Below, piece after piece: positions 16,870-25,711 of a DNA stretch of 64,000 nt. Source of the stretch: Planctomycetia bacterium (GTDB lineage Bacteria > Planctomycetota > Planctomycetia > Pirellulales > JACPPG01); NCBI GenBank assembly GCA_016191115.1, contig JACPPG010000023.1:1-64000 (forward strand), in the 5' to 3' direction. The translations under genes were made by a program, and so were the position numbers. A model generated the notes under the pieces. The model had not been told where the DNA came from and made no database searches. It worked only from the letters and a program-made list of their open reading frames with translations. Positions within the stretch are counted from its first letter, which is position 1. Each line of letters begins with the position of its first letter.

Positions 16870-17505
16870 ATGCACCACAAGAAACGCCTGTACATCGTGG
16901 GCGCGGGGGGATTCGGCCGTGAAGTGGCCTGTTGGGCCAGCGACTTCTGTCGGGCGCAAAGCGATTGGGAGTTGGTGGGCTTCCTCGACGACAAACGCGA
17001 CGCCCTGGAAAACTACCCGAGCAATCTCGCGGTGGTGGGAACGCTGGATGCGCAGCAGTTCGGGCCGCAGGATCGGGTATTCATCGCCATCTGCGAGCCC
17101 CGCGTCAAGATGCAGATCGTGGAGAAGTTCGCCGGCCGGGTCGAGTTCGCCACGATCATTCATCCCACGGCCATCATCGGATCGCATTGTGAGATCGGCG
17201 TCGGCTGTATCCTCTGCCCCAACGTCACGCTGTCGACCAATATCACCATCGGCGACCACGTCCACTTGAACCTCAAGGCCACGGTCGGGCACGATGCCAC
17301 GATCGGCTCCTTTTCCACGCTCAACAGCCACGTCGACGTCACAGGCGGCGCCGCGATCGAGGAAGGCGTCTTCATGGGCTCGCACGCCACCGTCCTGCCC
17401 AAAGCCCACGTCGGCCGCTTTGCCCGCATCGGCGCCGGAAGCGTGGTGTTGCGCAACGTGCCGGCCGAAGAGACGGTGTTGGGCGTACCGGCGCAGAAGG
17501 TGTAA
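16870..17505 (+). CDS. NeuD/PglD-like sugar acyltransferase, second copy
   Basis: Predicted 211-residue acyltransferase with the N-terminal nucleotide-sugar-binding motif LYIVGAGGFGREVACW and a C-terminal left-handed beta-helix (about 95-205; NVTLSTNITIGDHVHLNLKA, VGHDATIGSFSTLNSHVDV). The likely catalytic His is in VGHDATIG. It ends with the family-type GVPAQKV. A GGGAG box 7 nt before the ATG supports the start. It is clearly divergent from the copy at 12123, so the locus probably acylates two positions or two sugars. It directly follows the small ACP gene, consistent with an acyl-ACP donor, although acetyl-CoA is the known donor in the family. Confidence 0.88.
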   Translation: MHHKKRLYIVGAGGFGREVACWASDFCRAQSDWELVGFLDDKRDALENYPSNLAVVGTLDAQQFGPQDRVFIAICEPRVKMQIVEKFAGRVEFATIIHPTAIIGSHCEIGVGCILCPNVTLSTNITIGDHVHLNLKATVGHDATIGSFSTLNSHVDVTGGAAIEEGVFMGSHATVLPKAHVGRFARIGAGSVVLRNVPAEETVLGVPAQKV

Positions 17506-17524
17506 ACGAGGCAGGTCTAGGCAC

Positions 17525-18655
17525 TTGGCTCATCTTCGTCCGCTCCTGATCTTCGGCACCCGGCCCGAGGCCATCAAAATGGCGCCGGTCGTGCTGGAGT
17601 GCCTGCGCCGCGCGGGCCAGATTGAGCCGATCGTGTGCCTCACCGGACAGCATCGCGAGATGCTCGCCCAGGTGACCGACTACTTCGGCCTGAAGGCGGA
17701 CCTCGACTTGGCGCTGATGCGGCCCAATCAGACCTTGGCCGAGCTCACGGCCCGCTGCATCGTGGGGGTCGACGAGGCAATCGAGCGATTCCGCCCCCAC
17801 TGCGTCGTGGCGCAGGGAGACACGACGACCGTGATGGTCGCGGCGCTCGCGGCGTTTTACCGTCGCGTGCCCATGTTGCACGTCGAGGCGGGGCTGCGAA
17901 CCGGCAACCTCATGGCCCCCTGGCCCGAGGAATTGAATCGCCGCGTGGCCTCGATCGTCACCGCCGTCCACTGCGCCCCCACGGCGCGGGCTGCCGACAA
18001 CCTTCGCGCCGAGCGCGTGCCCGAGAGCGCCATCCACGTCACCGGCAACACGGTGATCGACGCGCTCTTGTGGGCCGTCGAGCGCGAGCGGGCCGGCTCG
18101 GAGCGCTGGCGCGACAAGTACAGCCTGCTCGGCGAGGGTCGCATGGTCCTGGTGACCGGGCACCGGCGGGAGAGCTTCGGGCAGGGCTTTCAGAATATCT
18201 GCCAGGCCATCGCCGACCTGGCCGCGCGATTTCCGGACGTACATTTCGTCTATCCGGTTCATCTGAACCCCAACGTGCACGAGCCGGTGCATCGGCTCCT
18301 GGGCAAAAAGCCCAACGTACACTTGACCGAGCCGGCGCCGTATCCTGAATTCGTGTGGCTGATGGACCGCTCGACCGTGATCCTCACCGACTCGGGCGGC
18401 GTGCAGGAAGAAGCCCCGTCGCTCAAGAAGCCGATCCTGGTGATGCGCGAAACGACCGAGCGGCCCGAGGCCCTCGAGGCGGGCGCCGTCGAACTGGTCG
18501 GCACGGACGTCGATAAGATCGTAAGCTCCGTCACGACGCTCCTGACCGACCCCCAGGAATACGCCCGGCGACAGATCGACGTCAACCCGTACGGCGACGG
18601 GCATGCGGCCCAACGCATCGTGGATATCATGCTCAACCAACACTGGCAGTCATGA
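17525..18655 (+). CDS. wecB: UDP-GlcNAc 2-epimerase, non-hydrolysing (WecB)
   Basis: Predicted 376-residue GT-B-fold epimerase converting UDP-GlcNAc to UDP-ManNAc in the cytoplasm. Diagnostic segments are LIFGTRPEAIKMAPV at the N-terminus, HVEAGLRTGN, VTGHRRESFG and LTDSGGVQEEAPSLKKP. The length is that of bacterial WecB/MnaA. TTG at 17525 is the only in-frame start close to the conserved N-terminus; the frame is open further upstream but that part is antisense-like overlap with the previous gene. The stop overlaps the ATG of wecC in an ATGA arrangement, giving a clear two-gene pathway to UDP-ManNAcA. Confidence 0.94.
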   Translation: MAHLRPLLIFGTRPEAIKMAPVVLECLRRAGQIEPIVCLTGQHREMLAQVTDYFGLKADLDLALMRPNQTLAELTARCIVGVDEAIERFRPHCVVAQGDTTTVMVAALAAFYRRVPMLHVEAGLRTGNLMAPWPEELNRRVASIVTAVHCAPTARAADNLRAERVPESAIHVTGNTVIDALLWAVERERAGSERWRDKYSLLGEGRMVLVTGHRRESFGQGFQNICQAIADLAARFPDVHFVYPVHLNPNVHEPVHRLLGKKPNVHLTEPAPYPEFVWLMDRSTVILTDSGGVQEEAPSLKKPILVMRETTERPEALEAGAVELVGTDVDKIVSSVTTLLTDPQEYARRQIDVNPYGDGHAAQRIVDIMLNQHWQS

Positions 18656-19908
18656 GCTCTGACACGCACAGCGAATCGCGCCGCGCCCGACCTATCAAGC
18701 CGTCAGACACAACCGTCTGCGTGATGGGATTGGGCTACATCGGGCTGCCGACCGCCAGCATCCTGGCCAACAAGGGATACCACGTCCACGGCGTCGACGT
18801 CCGGCCGGAAGTCGTCGAGACGATCAACCGTGGGCAGATCCACATCGAGGAGCCGGACCTGGACATCCTCGTCCGCTCGGCCGTCAACAGCGGCCAACTA
18901 AAGGCCGGCCTCGAGCCGCAGCCGGCCGACGTATTCATCATCTGCGTTCCCACGCCCATCAATCCCGACCACTCGCCCGATCTGTCCTACGTCGAGCAGG
19001 CGGCGCGAGCGATTCGGCCGCACGTGCGGGCCGGCAACCTGGTGATCCTCGAGTCCACGAGCCCCCCGCACACCACCGAGCGGATCGTGCTGCGGCATGC
19101 CGTGCCGGATGATCTGGCACCGGGTCGGGACATCTTTGTCGCGCATTGCCCGGAGCGGGTGTTGCCAGGGCGGATTTTGCTGGAGGCGGTGCAGAACGAT
19201 CGCGTGGTGGGGGGAATCACGCCGGCCTGCTCGCTAAAGGCCAAGGAGTTCTACGAGACCTTCGTCAACGGCAACGTGCTGGCCACGAGCGCCAAGACGG
19301 CCGAGGTCACCAAGCTGGTCGAGAATTCCTACCGCGACGTGAACATCGCCTTCGCCAACGAGCTGTCGATCCTGGCCGACGAGCTGGAGATCGATCCCTG
19401 GGAATTGATCAGCCTGGCCAATCGCCACCCGCGCGTGAACATCCTCACGCCCGGGCCCGGCGTAGGCGGGCATTGCATCAGCGTTGACCCCTGGTTCCTG
19501 GTGCACGCCGCGCCCAAGATCACTCCGCTGATCCGCACGGCCCGCGAGGTGAACGACGCCAAACCGCACCACGTCGTCGAGCACGTCGTCGAGCTGGCCC
19601 GCCAGTTCGCCTCGCCGCGAATCGGCTGCCTGGGCCTGACGTACAAGGCGGACGTGGACGACCTGCGGGAGAGCCCGTCGCTGGACATCGTCCGCGAGCT
19701 GCGGAAGCGGAACGCCGGCGAGGTGCTGGCCTGCGACCCGTACGTTTCTCCGGAACGGTTTACCGAGTTTCCGCTATACTCGCTGGCCGACGTGCTGCAC
19801 CGCAGCCAGGTGCTGGTGCTGTTGACCGACCACCGGCAATTCCGCGACGTGCCCCGCAAGGTGCTGCAAGAGAAAGTCATCGTCGACACGCGCGGGCTGT
19901 GGCGATGA
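18652..19908 (+). CDS. wecC: UDP-ManNAc 6-dehydrogenase (WecC)
   Basis: Predicted 418-residue NAD-dependent nucleotide-sugar dehydrogenase that oxidises UDP-ManNAc twice at C6 to UDP-ManNAcA. It shows the NAD motif VMGLGYIGLPTASILA (about 24-39), VPTPINPDHSPDLSYV, the central AKTAEVTKLVENSYRDVNIA segment and the catalytic cysteine C275 in GVGGHCISVDPWF. These distinguish the WecC/WbpA branch from UDP-glucose dehydrogenase. It is translationally coupled to wecB. The product is a uronic acid, which is relevant to the lyase gene at 22191 and to the two amidotransferase genes in the locus. Confidence 0.94.
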   Translation: MSSDTHSESRRARPIKPSDTTVCVMGLGYIGLPTASILANKGYHVHGVDVRPEVVETINRGQIHIEEPDLDILVRSAVNSGQLKAGLEPQPADVFIICVPTPINPDHSPDLSYVEQAARAIRPHVRAGNLVILESTSPPHTTERIVLRHAVPDDLAPGRDIFVAHCPERVLPGRILLEAVQNDRVVGGITPACSLKAKEFYETFVNGNVLATSAKTAEVTKLVENSYRDVNIAFANELSILADELEIDPWELISLANRHPRVNILTPGPGVGGHCISVDPWFLVHAAPKITPLIRTAREVNDAKPHHVVEHVVELARQFASPRIGCLGLTYKADVDDLRESPSLDIVRELRKRNAGEVLACDPYVSPERFTEFPLYSLADVLHRSQVLVLLTDHRQFRDVPRKVLQEKVIVDTRGLWR

Positions 19909-19987
19909 GCCCATTTCGGGAGGGCGAGGCTCCCGCCGAGCCGCCGGTTGAAGTGGTGGCGACATTCGTCCAGCAGAGACAATCCTC

Positions 19988-22132
19988 GTGAAGCAGGTCG
20001 TGCAAAACTTTCGCTCCGGCGTCCTGGAGCTCTTGGACGTGCCTTGCCCGGCCGCCGGGCGCGGACAGGTGCTGATCCAGACCCGCGCCAGCCTTATCTC
20101 GGCCGGCACCGAGCGGGCGCTTGTCGAGTTCGGCCAGGCCAATTTGCTTTCCAAGGCCCGGCAAAGTCCCGAACGCGTCAAGCAGGTGCTCGACAAGATC
20201 CGCACCGAGGGCTTTCTGGCCACGTTCGACGCCGTCATGGCCAAGCTCGATGAGCCGCTCCCCCTGGGTTACTCCAACGCCGGCGTGGTCGTCGAAGTCG
20301 GGCCGGGTGTCACCCGCTTCGCCGTCGGCGACCGCGTCGCCAGCAACGGCGGGCACGCCGAAATGGTCAACCGGCCGCTGAATCTTTGCGCCAAGATTCC
20401 CGACGCGGTGAGCGACGCCGAGGCCAGCTTTGCCGTGCTTGGCTCGATCGCTTTGCAAGGCATCCGATTGGTGAAGCCTGAAATCGGCGAGACGGTCGTC
20501 GTCTTCGGGCTCGGACTGATCGGGCTCTTGGCTGTGCAACTTCTGGTGCAGGGCGGAGCGCGGGTGCTGGGGATCGATCCGGACTGCGGCCGCCTGGATC
20601 TGGCCAGGTCGTTCGGCGCCACGCCGATCGATGCCACGGCCGATCCGGTAGCCGCCGTCCTGGCGGCGACCCGCGGGAACGGGGCCGACGCCGTGCTCAT
20701 CACCGCTTCGGCCAAGGAGGACACCATCGTCAGCCAAGCCGCTCGGATGTCGCGCAAACGCGGCCGGATCGTGCTGGTGGGCATGGTCAATCTGGAGCTC
20801 AACCGCGCCGAGTTCTACGAGAAGGAGCTGTCGTTCCAGGTCTCCTGCTCCTACGGACCCGGCCGGTACGACGCGCAATACGAAGAGCAGGGCATCGACT
20901 ATCCCTATGGCTACGTCCGCTGGACCGAGCAGCGGAATATCGAGGCCGTGCTGGAGCTGATGGCCGCGCGCCGATTGAATGTCGAGCAGCTCATCACGCG
21001 GCGCATTCCGCACGCCCAGGCGACGCAAGCGTATGAGCTTCTGTCGAGCGATCGCGGGCAGTTGGGCGTCGTGCTCGAATATCCGGCGCGCCAACCGTCA
21101 CACGAGCGGACAATCTTCCACAAGCCGCCGGCGCAACCGACGAAGGCCGCGGGCAGCGCCACGGTCGGCGTGATCGGCGCGGGGGCATTCGCCAAGAGCA
21201 CGCTCCTGCCGGCCTTGATTCGCACTCCGGCCCGGCTGGCCGTGATTGCTAGCGCCGGCGGCGTCTCGGCGGCCCACGCCGCGCGGAAATTCGGCTTCGA
21301 GACCAGTACGACCGACTATCGCTCGATCTTGGCCGACAAGCACATCAACACGGTTTTCATCACGGCCCGCAGCAACCTGCACGCGCCGGTGGCGATCGAG
21401 GCCCTGGCGGCCGGCAAACACGTCTTCGTCGAAAAGCCGCTGGCGCTGTCGCGGGGCGAGTTGGCGCGGGTGCAAGAGGCATATGCCGCCACCAGCGGTT
21501 TGCAGCTTCTGGTCGGCTTCAACCGGCGGTTCTCGTCGCACGCCGTGAAGATGCGGCAGCTATTGGCCACCCGCTCGCAGCCGGCCACGATGAGCATGTT
21601 GGTCAACGCCGGCCATTTGCCGCGCGAACACTGGATGCACGATCCGCACGTCGGCGGCGGGCGGATCATCGGCGAGGCGTGCCACTGGATCGATCTGTTG
21701 AGCTATCTGGTCGATTCACCCGTCGTCGCCGTGCAGGCCGTCACGGTGGGCGACGTCGACAGCATGCCCACCCGCAACGACCACATGTCGATCACGCTGT
21801 CGTTCGCCGACGGATCGCTGGGCACCATCCACTACTTCGCCGGCGGCCACTTTTCGTTTCCCAAGGAAACGCTTACCGTCTTCTGCGGCGGCAAGGTGCT
21901 CGAACTCGACAACTTCCGCCGCCTGCGCGGGTATGGTTTCTCGGGTTTCAAGCGGCTCAACCTCTTCCGCCAGGACAAGGGGCACAACGCCGAAGTGGCC
22001 GCCTTCATCGAGCGCGTCGCCACCGGCGGCCCGCCGGTCATCCCGGTCGGGCAATTCTGGAACGTCACCGAAGCCTCGTTTGCCGCCGAAGAAGCGGCCG
22101 CCGAGCACACGCGCGTCCAGCTTGAAGGGTAA
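19988..22132 (+). CDS. Two-domain oxidoreductase: MDR plus Gfo/Idh/MocA
   Basis: Predicted 714-residue fusion. Residues 1-365 are a medium-chain, zinc-alcohol-dehydrogenase-like domain (SLISAGTERALVEFG, LGYSNAGVVVEVGPGV, cofactor loop VVFGLGLIGLLAVQLL). Residues from about 393 form a Gfo/Idh/MocA NAD-dependent domain (VGVIGAGAFAKSTLLPAL, VFVEKPLALSRGEL). This architecture is known from other surface polysaccharide loci, usually beside a heparinase II/III gene, as here. The reaction is unknown; oxidation and reduction of a sugar ring position on a nucleotide sugar is plausible. It starts with GTG, 79 nt after wecC. Confidence 0.9.
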   Translation: MKQVVQNFRSGVLELLDVPCPAAGRGQVLIQTRASLISAGTERALVEFGQANLLSKARQSPERVKQVLDKIRTEGFLATFDAVMAKLDEPLPLGYSNAGVVVEVGPGVTRFAVGDRVASNGGHAEMVNRPLNLCAKIPDAVSDAEASFAVLGSIALQGIRLVKPEIGETVVVFGLGLIGLLAVQLLVQGGARVLGIDPDCGRLDLARSFGATPIDATADPVAAVLAATRGNGADAVLITASAKEDTIVSQAARMSRKRGRIVLVGMVNLELNRAEFYEKELSFQVSCSYGPGRYDAQYEEQGIDYPYGYVRWTEQRNIEAVLELMAARRLNVEQLITRRIPHAQATQAYELLSSDRGQLGVVLEYPARQPSHERTIFHKPPAQPTKAAGSATVGVIGAGAFAKSTLLPALIRTPARLAVIASAGGVSAAHAARKFGFETSTTDYRSILADKHINTVFITARSNLHAPVAIEALAAGKHVFVEKPLALSRGELARVQEAYAATSGLQLLVGFNRRFSSHAVKMRQLLATRSQPATMSMLVNAGHLPREHWMHDPHVGGGRIIGEACHWIDLLSYLVDSPVVAVQAVTVGDVDSMPTRNDHMSITLSFADGSLGTIHYFAGGHFSFPKETLTVFCGGKVLELDNFRRLRGYGFSGFKRLNLFRQDKGHNAEVAAFIERVATGGPPVIPVGQFWNVTEASFAAEEAAAEHTRVQLEG

Positions 22133-22142
22133 CGGGTGGCCC

Positions 22143-22172
22143 AAGGGTTGCCACCCGTGGGCTTCGCAAGCG
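22143..22172. repeat. Short dispersed repeat, also at 49074
   Basis: A 30-bp GC-rich sequence between the convergent oxidoreductase and lyase genes; it contains the partial palindrome GGGTTGCCACCC. It matches 49074-49103 at about 27 of 30 positions. It may act as a bidirectional terminator for the convergent genes, but there is no T-run. Confidence 0.55.
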
Positions 22173-22190
22173 CTTTGTTCGCCGGATTCG

Positions 22191-24338
22191 TTATCGCGCC
22201 GCTATCTTTCGGCTCGAGAGCCTCTCGATCTCGGCCGCGAGCGCGCGATCGGCGATGCCGGTGATCGCGAGCGGCGCGCCGGCTGCGTCGCCGGCTGCCG
22301 CGCATTCGATCCCGGCTTCCGCAGGCCCCACGACCGTCACCAGCCGTAGCGGCGCTTCGGCCCAGCCGCGCGTGACCAAGGTCGGCACTGCCTCGCGCTC
22401 GGCGTAATAGCGAGATTGCCATCCTTCGGGCTGCGGCTCCGCCTGGCCGCCATGGTGCCGCGTCGCGAAGGCCGGCGGCGCGATCACGCGTAGCGCGATC
22501 GCCTGGTCGCCGGCCCGCGCGTGCCATGCGCCTTGTTGTTCCTGCCAGCCGGCCGGATGCAGCCGCCAGCGAAGGGCCACGTCGTGGCTGCCGGCGCCCA
22601 GGATGTCGTCGATGATGACGTAGGCGTCGAGAATCCGCGCGATCGAGCGGCGGTGCACCAGCCGGCCGCTGAGCCGCAGGTAGCCGTAGTGCTCGCCGGC
22701 CAGGAAGCTCGCCCGGCCGTCAGCCGACGTCTCGAACGCCAGCAGCTTGGCCTGTGTCCAGTGGAACCACAGGAAGCTCGGCCCGCGATCCATCTGGTCC
22801 CGGCCATCGATCTCTACGGTATTGTGGGCCGCGGTCGACTCGAAGAAGTGCTGCCACGGCGGCTGTGCGTAGTAGTGGAAGCTGCCGCCGTCGGCCAATA
22901 CGTTCACACCGTCGTACCACAGGTCGACGTGCAGCATGTCGGCCTGATGCGGCCGGTCGCGATACGCGTGCACGCGCGTGAAGGCCCAGGAACGCGGGCC
23001 GCTAGTTGTGTAGTACCCACCCACCGGGGCGGAAAAATGCGCCGGCCTGCCGCCGCCTTGCACGCGCGCCGCCAGCGGCTCGGGCCCACACAGCCACAGC
23101 ATCTCTTCATCCCAAGGCCCGGCCGGAAAGAGTCGCGAACCTTTCAGCAAGTAATTTGCGGCTTGCGCGACTGGCCGGTAGTCGGTAAAGTCGCAGCACG
23201 CCAGCGGCAGCACGAGCGCCCCGTCGTTCGCCCCATAGTTGGGCGCGCGGCCGGTTTTTGGGTCGATCATGGCGGTGAGCCATTCGACAGCGCGCAAGAG
23301 CGGCTCGTGCACTTCCGGCAGCGGATCGCCCGCAAGCGCCCCCAGCCGCACGGCCCACAGCGCGTCGTCCAGCATGACGCGGTGGTAGTTCATGCTGTGC
23401 TGGACGTACGAGCCGTCGGGGTAAATCTGCCGCCGCAGGTCGGCCACCAGGATCCGCCGACCCTTGGCGCGCCATGCCTCGGCTCGCCGCAGCTCGGGGA
23501 ACAACAAGCCCAGCGTCCACAGGCACATAGCTTCGCTGACGGCGTGGTTGTTCTTCTGGCTGCGGGCGTAGGGGATATTGTCCTCGACCAAAAGGCCCGT
23601 CAGGCACGCTAGTTCCGTCAGGCGGTGATACCGCGCGGCCTGCGCATCGGGCGCGTCGAGGAACGCGCAGGCCGCGAACAGCCACGCCATCAGCCGGAAC
23701 GTGGCTTCCTGGCCGCACACCCACTGAGCCGTGCGGCCGAACGGGTTCTGCCGGTCCCAATCCGACAAGAGTTGCCAGAACAACCGCTCGCCCGGCGAGC
23801 TCGCGTCGCGCACGTAATCGCGGGCAAGCGCCCAGGCCACCGAGAACCGCGACGCCTCCCACACGCACTTCAAATCGGCGTACTTCGGATCGAACTGGCG
23901 ATAACTGCGCCACGACAGCCCGGTCGGCCACGAAATGCCGGAGAGCGGATCGCGGTTGAAATCGACCGGCCAGCCGGTGTCGGAAACCGCGTGGTTGAAG
24001 AACCGCATCTTGCCCTGCGGCAGAAGCGCCACCTGTTCGCCGACGTGGCGCTGCCAGAGCTCGGCGTCCGCGACCTGAGCAAGCGCCGTGCGAAGCCCGG
24101 CCATCTGCCGCGGGCCGACGAAGAATCGCTCGGCACGGCCGCGCCAGTGCGTCAGGGCGTCTTCCGGGCGATAGTCGGCGACAAACTGCTCCGCGAGGCA
24201 GCCGGCGGCCAGCCTTCGCACCAGGCGGCGGCGACTGTCGAGCCCCAGGCGCCCCTTGGCGATGTGCCAGGCGCGGCGGGGGACGTTCTCCCAGCCCACG
24301 CCCCGCACGATCCAGTACAACCGCGCCAGTCGATTCAT
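22191..24338 (-). CDS. Heparinase II/III family polysaccharide lyase
   Basis: Predicted 715-residue protein with an N-terminal alpha/alpha-toroid (Hepar_II_III_N; HAVSEAMCLWTLGLLFPELR, QHSMNYHRVMLDDALWAV) and a C-terminal beta-sandwich (about 420-700; GGYYTTSGPRSWAFTRVH, HADMLHVDLWYDG-like region, AAHNTVEIDGRDQM). Family members cleave uronic-acid-containing chains by beta-elimination. No signal peptide is evident, as is common for members found in EPS loci. It is convergent with the bidomain oxidoreductase, a frequent partner. In this context it could trim or edit the polymer. The substrate would need a uronic acid, and the window encodes two uronic-acid-forming dehydrogenases. Confidence 0.88.
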   Translation of the reverse strand: MNRLARLYWIVRGVGWENVPRRAWHIAKGRLGLDSRRRLVRRLAAGCLAEQFVADYRPEDALTHWRGRAERFFVGPRQMAGLRTALAQVADAELWQRHVGEQVALLPQGKMRFFNHAVSDTGWPVDFNRDPLSGISWPTGLSWRSYRQFDPKYADLKCVWEASRFSVAWALARDYVRDASSPGERLFWQLLSDWDRQNPFGRTAQWVCGQEATFRLMAWLFAACAFLDAPDAQAARYHRLTELACLTGLLVEDNIPYARSQKNNHAVSEAMCLWTLGLLFPELRRAEAWRAKGRRILVADLRRQIYPDGSYVQHSMNYHRVMLDDALWAVRLGALAGDPLPEVHEPLLRAVEWLTAMIDPKTGRAPNYGANDGALVLPLACCDFTDYRPVAQAANYLLKGSRLFPAGPWDEEMLWLCGPEPLAARVQGGGRPAHFSAPVGGYYTTSGPRSWAFTRVHAYRDRPHQADMLHVDLWYDGVNVLADGGSFHYYAQPPWQHFFESTAAHNTVEIDGRDQMDRGPSFLWFHWTQAKLLAFETSADGRASFLAGEHYGYLRLSGRLVHRRSIARILDAYVIIDDILGAGSHDVALRWRLHPAGWQEQQGAWHARAGDQAIALRVIAPPAFATRHHGGQAEPQPEGWQSRYYAEREAVPTLVTRGWAEAPLRLVTVVGPAEAGIECAAAGDAAGAPLAITGIADRALAAEIERLSSRKIAAR

Positions 24339-24980
24339 GCGGAACGGTCTTCCGAAGCAGCAAGGCGCCTCTCACCTCCCGCCGGCCAGTCGAGCGGCTG
24401 GGAACCGCCCTCGTGCGCGGCCGAAAGGCACAGCCCGCGCGTGCCAAATCGCGCGGACCGTTGCCGCCGGAACCGGCCGGAACCGCCAGGGCGGGGAACC
24501 GCTTTTGGGGCCATCGACAGCGCCGTTTTAGACGGGTAACTTAAAAGCTGGGAATTCCGCACCTCGCCATCCAAACCTTGCCGGCAGCAGGTCCATCTCA
24601 GCCGGTTCCGCTCCCGTGGAGGATCACTTTTCCGATCCGTGCAAGCGGCACGGGCGTCGAAGACGGTAATCTAAGCTAGCATTGAAGTTCCACCACGACG
24701 GCGGCGGTCGAACGAAGCTCGGAAATCGCGCGGCCGGCAGCCGATCCGACGGGTGGAAACGTAGTGGATTGTCGGACAACGAAGGGGCGCACAAAGGGGA
24801 CGAACGGTCACCCACGGGACCGGAGTGCGCGCCCATCTTTGGAATTGTCCCCCGCGGATGATGTAGCGTCCAGTCGAGCGCCGCGCGGCCGCGGCGGCTA
24901 AACCGTTAACGCCGACGACGGTGCTCACAGAGTACCGTGCGATCCTGACCACTGACCACTGATCACTGTCCACTGCATCC
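24339..24980. other. Divergent intergenic region
   Basis: About 640 bases between the minus-strand lyase gene and the plus-strand antiterminator gene, so promoters for both directions are expected here. No pair of good -35/-10 boxes was found. The last 35 bases are a heptamer tandem repeat (listed separately). No gene is supported. Confidence 0.45.
24946..24980 (+). repeat. Heptamer tandem repeat abutting a start codon
   Basis: Five consecutive 7-nt units: TGACCAC, TGACCAC, TGATCAC, TGTCCAC and the degenerate TGCATCC. The last unit ends immediately before the ATG at 24981, in the place where a ribosome binding site would be expected. Unit number could affect expression of the downstream regulator. 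Confidence 0.7.
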
Positions 24981-25544
24981 ATGCCCATTCTTTCGCCAGA
25001 GCCGAGCATCTATCCGGCCGACCTGCTGGAGCACGTAGACGGCGCCTCGGAGCCTGACGTCCGCTGGTGGGCCCTGTACAGCCTGCCGCGGCAGGAGAAG
25101 CAGTTGATGCGCCGCCTGCACGCGCAGGCGACGCCCTTCTACTCGCCCGTGGTGCCCAAGCGGAGCCGCTCCCCATCGGGCCGGGTGCGGGTTTCGCACG
25201 TGCCGCTGTTCTCCGGCTATGTGTTTCTGTACGGCAGCGGCGTGCAACGGCACGCGGCGATGACGACCAACTGCGTTTCCCGTTGCCTGGAAGTGCCCGA
25301 CGGCCGCCAGTTGTCGGGCGACCTGCGGCGCATCTTTCAACTGATCGCCACCGGCCAGCCGCTGACGCCCGAGGCCCGGCTCGAGCCCGGCGAGCCGGTG
25401 CGTATTCGCTCCGGAGCGCTTGCCGGGCTGGAAGGCGTGGTAATCCGGCGAGCGAACGAGACGCGGCTGTTGGTTGCGGTCAACTTCCTGCAGCGCGGCG
25501 CGAGCGTGCTGCTGGACGACTGCCAGGTCGAGACGCTCTGCTGA
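24981..25544 (+). CDS. NusG/RfaH-like antitermination factor
   Basis: Predicted 187-residue NusG paralogue. An extra 27-residue acidic N-terminus is followed by an NGN domain (about 28-125; RWWALYSLPRQEKQLMRRL, VPLFSGYVFLYG) and a KOW domain (about 130-187; GEPVRIRSGALAGLEGVVIR). Specialised NusG paralogues such as RfaH, UpxY and LoaP are often encoded in long polysaccharide operons and stop RNA polymerase from terminating early. This one sits in mid-locus, right before the nonulosonic acid operon. No Shine-Dalgarno site is seen; the start directly follows the heptamer repeat. It is not the housekeeping NusG, which would normally lie beside secE and the ribosomal genes. Confidence 0.9.
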   Translation: MPILSPEPSIYPADLLEHVDGASEPDVRWWALYSLPRQEKQLMRRLHAQATPFYSPVVPKRSRSPSGRVRVSHVPLFSGYVFLYGSGVQRHAAMTTNCVSRCLEVPDGRQLSGDLRRIFQLIATGQPLTPEARLEPGEPVRIRSGALAGLEGVVIRRANETRLLVAVNFLQRGASVLLDDCQVETLC

Positions 25545-25569
25545 GGGGGCGTTTGGCCGTGCGTTTCTT

Positions 25570-25657
25570 GTAGGAGGCGACTCCCGTCGCCGATGACGCT
25601 GAGGATAAACTAGGCGGTGCCCAAGCACCGGTCCGCGTCGGGAGACGCCTCCTACAA
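25570..25657. repeat. Palindromic intergenic element, family of 54056
   Basis: The left arm starts TAGGAGGCGACTCCCGTCGC at 25571; the right arm at 25635-25656 is its imperfect inverted copy. About 40 nt separate the arms. The same arm sequence occurs three times in tandem at 54056 and once inverted at 54182. A transcript would fold into a long hairpin between the antiterminator gene and neuB. Confidence 0.75.
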
Positions 25658-25711
25658 CGGAATGGCACTAGGTTCATTCCCTCCTACAGCGTTTTTGCTG
25701 TCGCTTCACGA

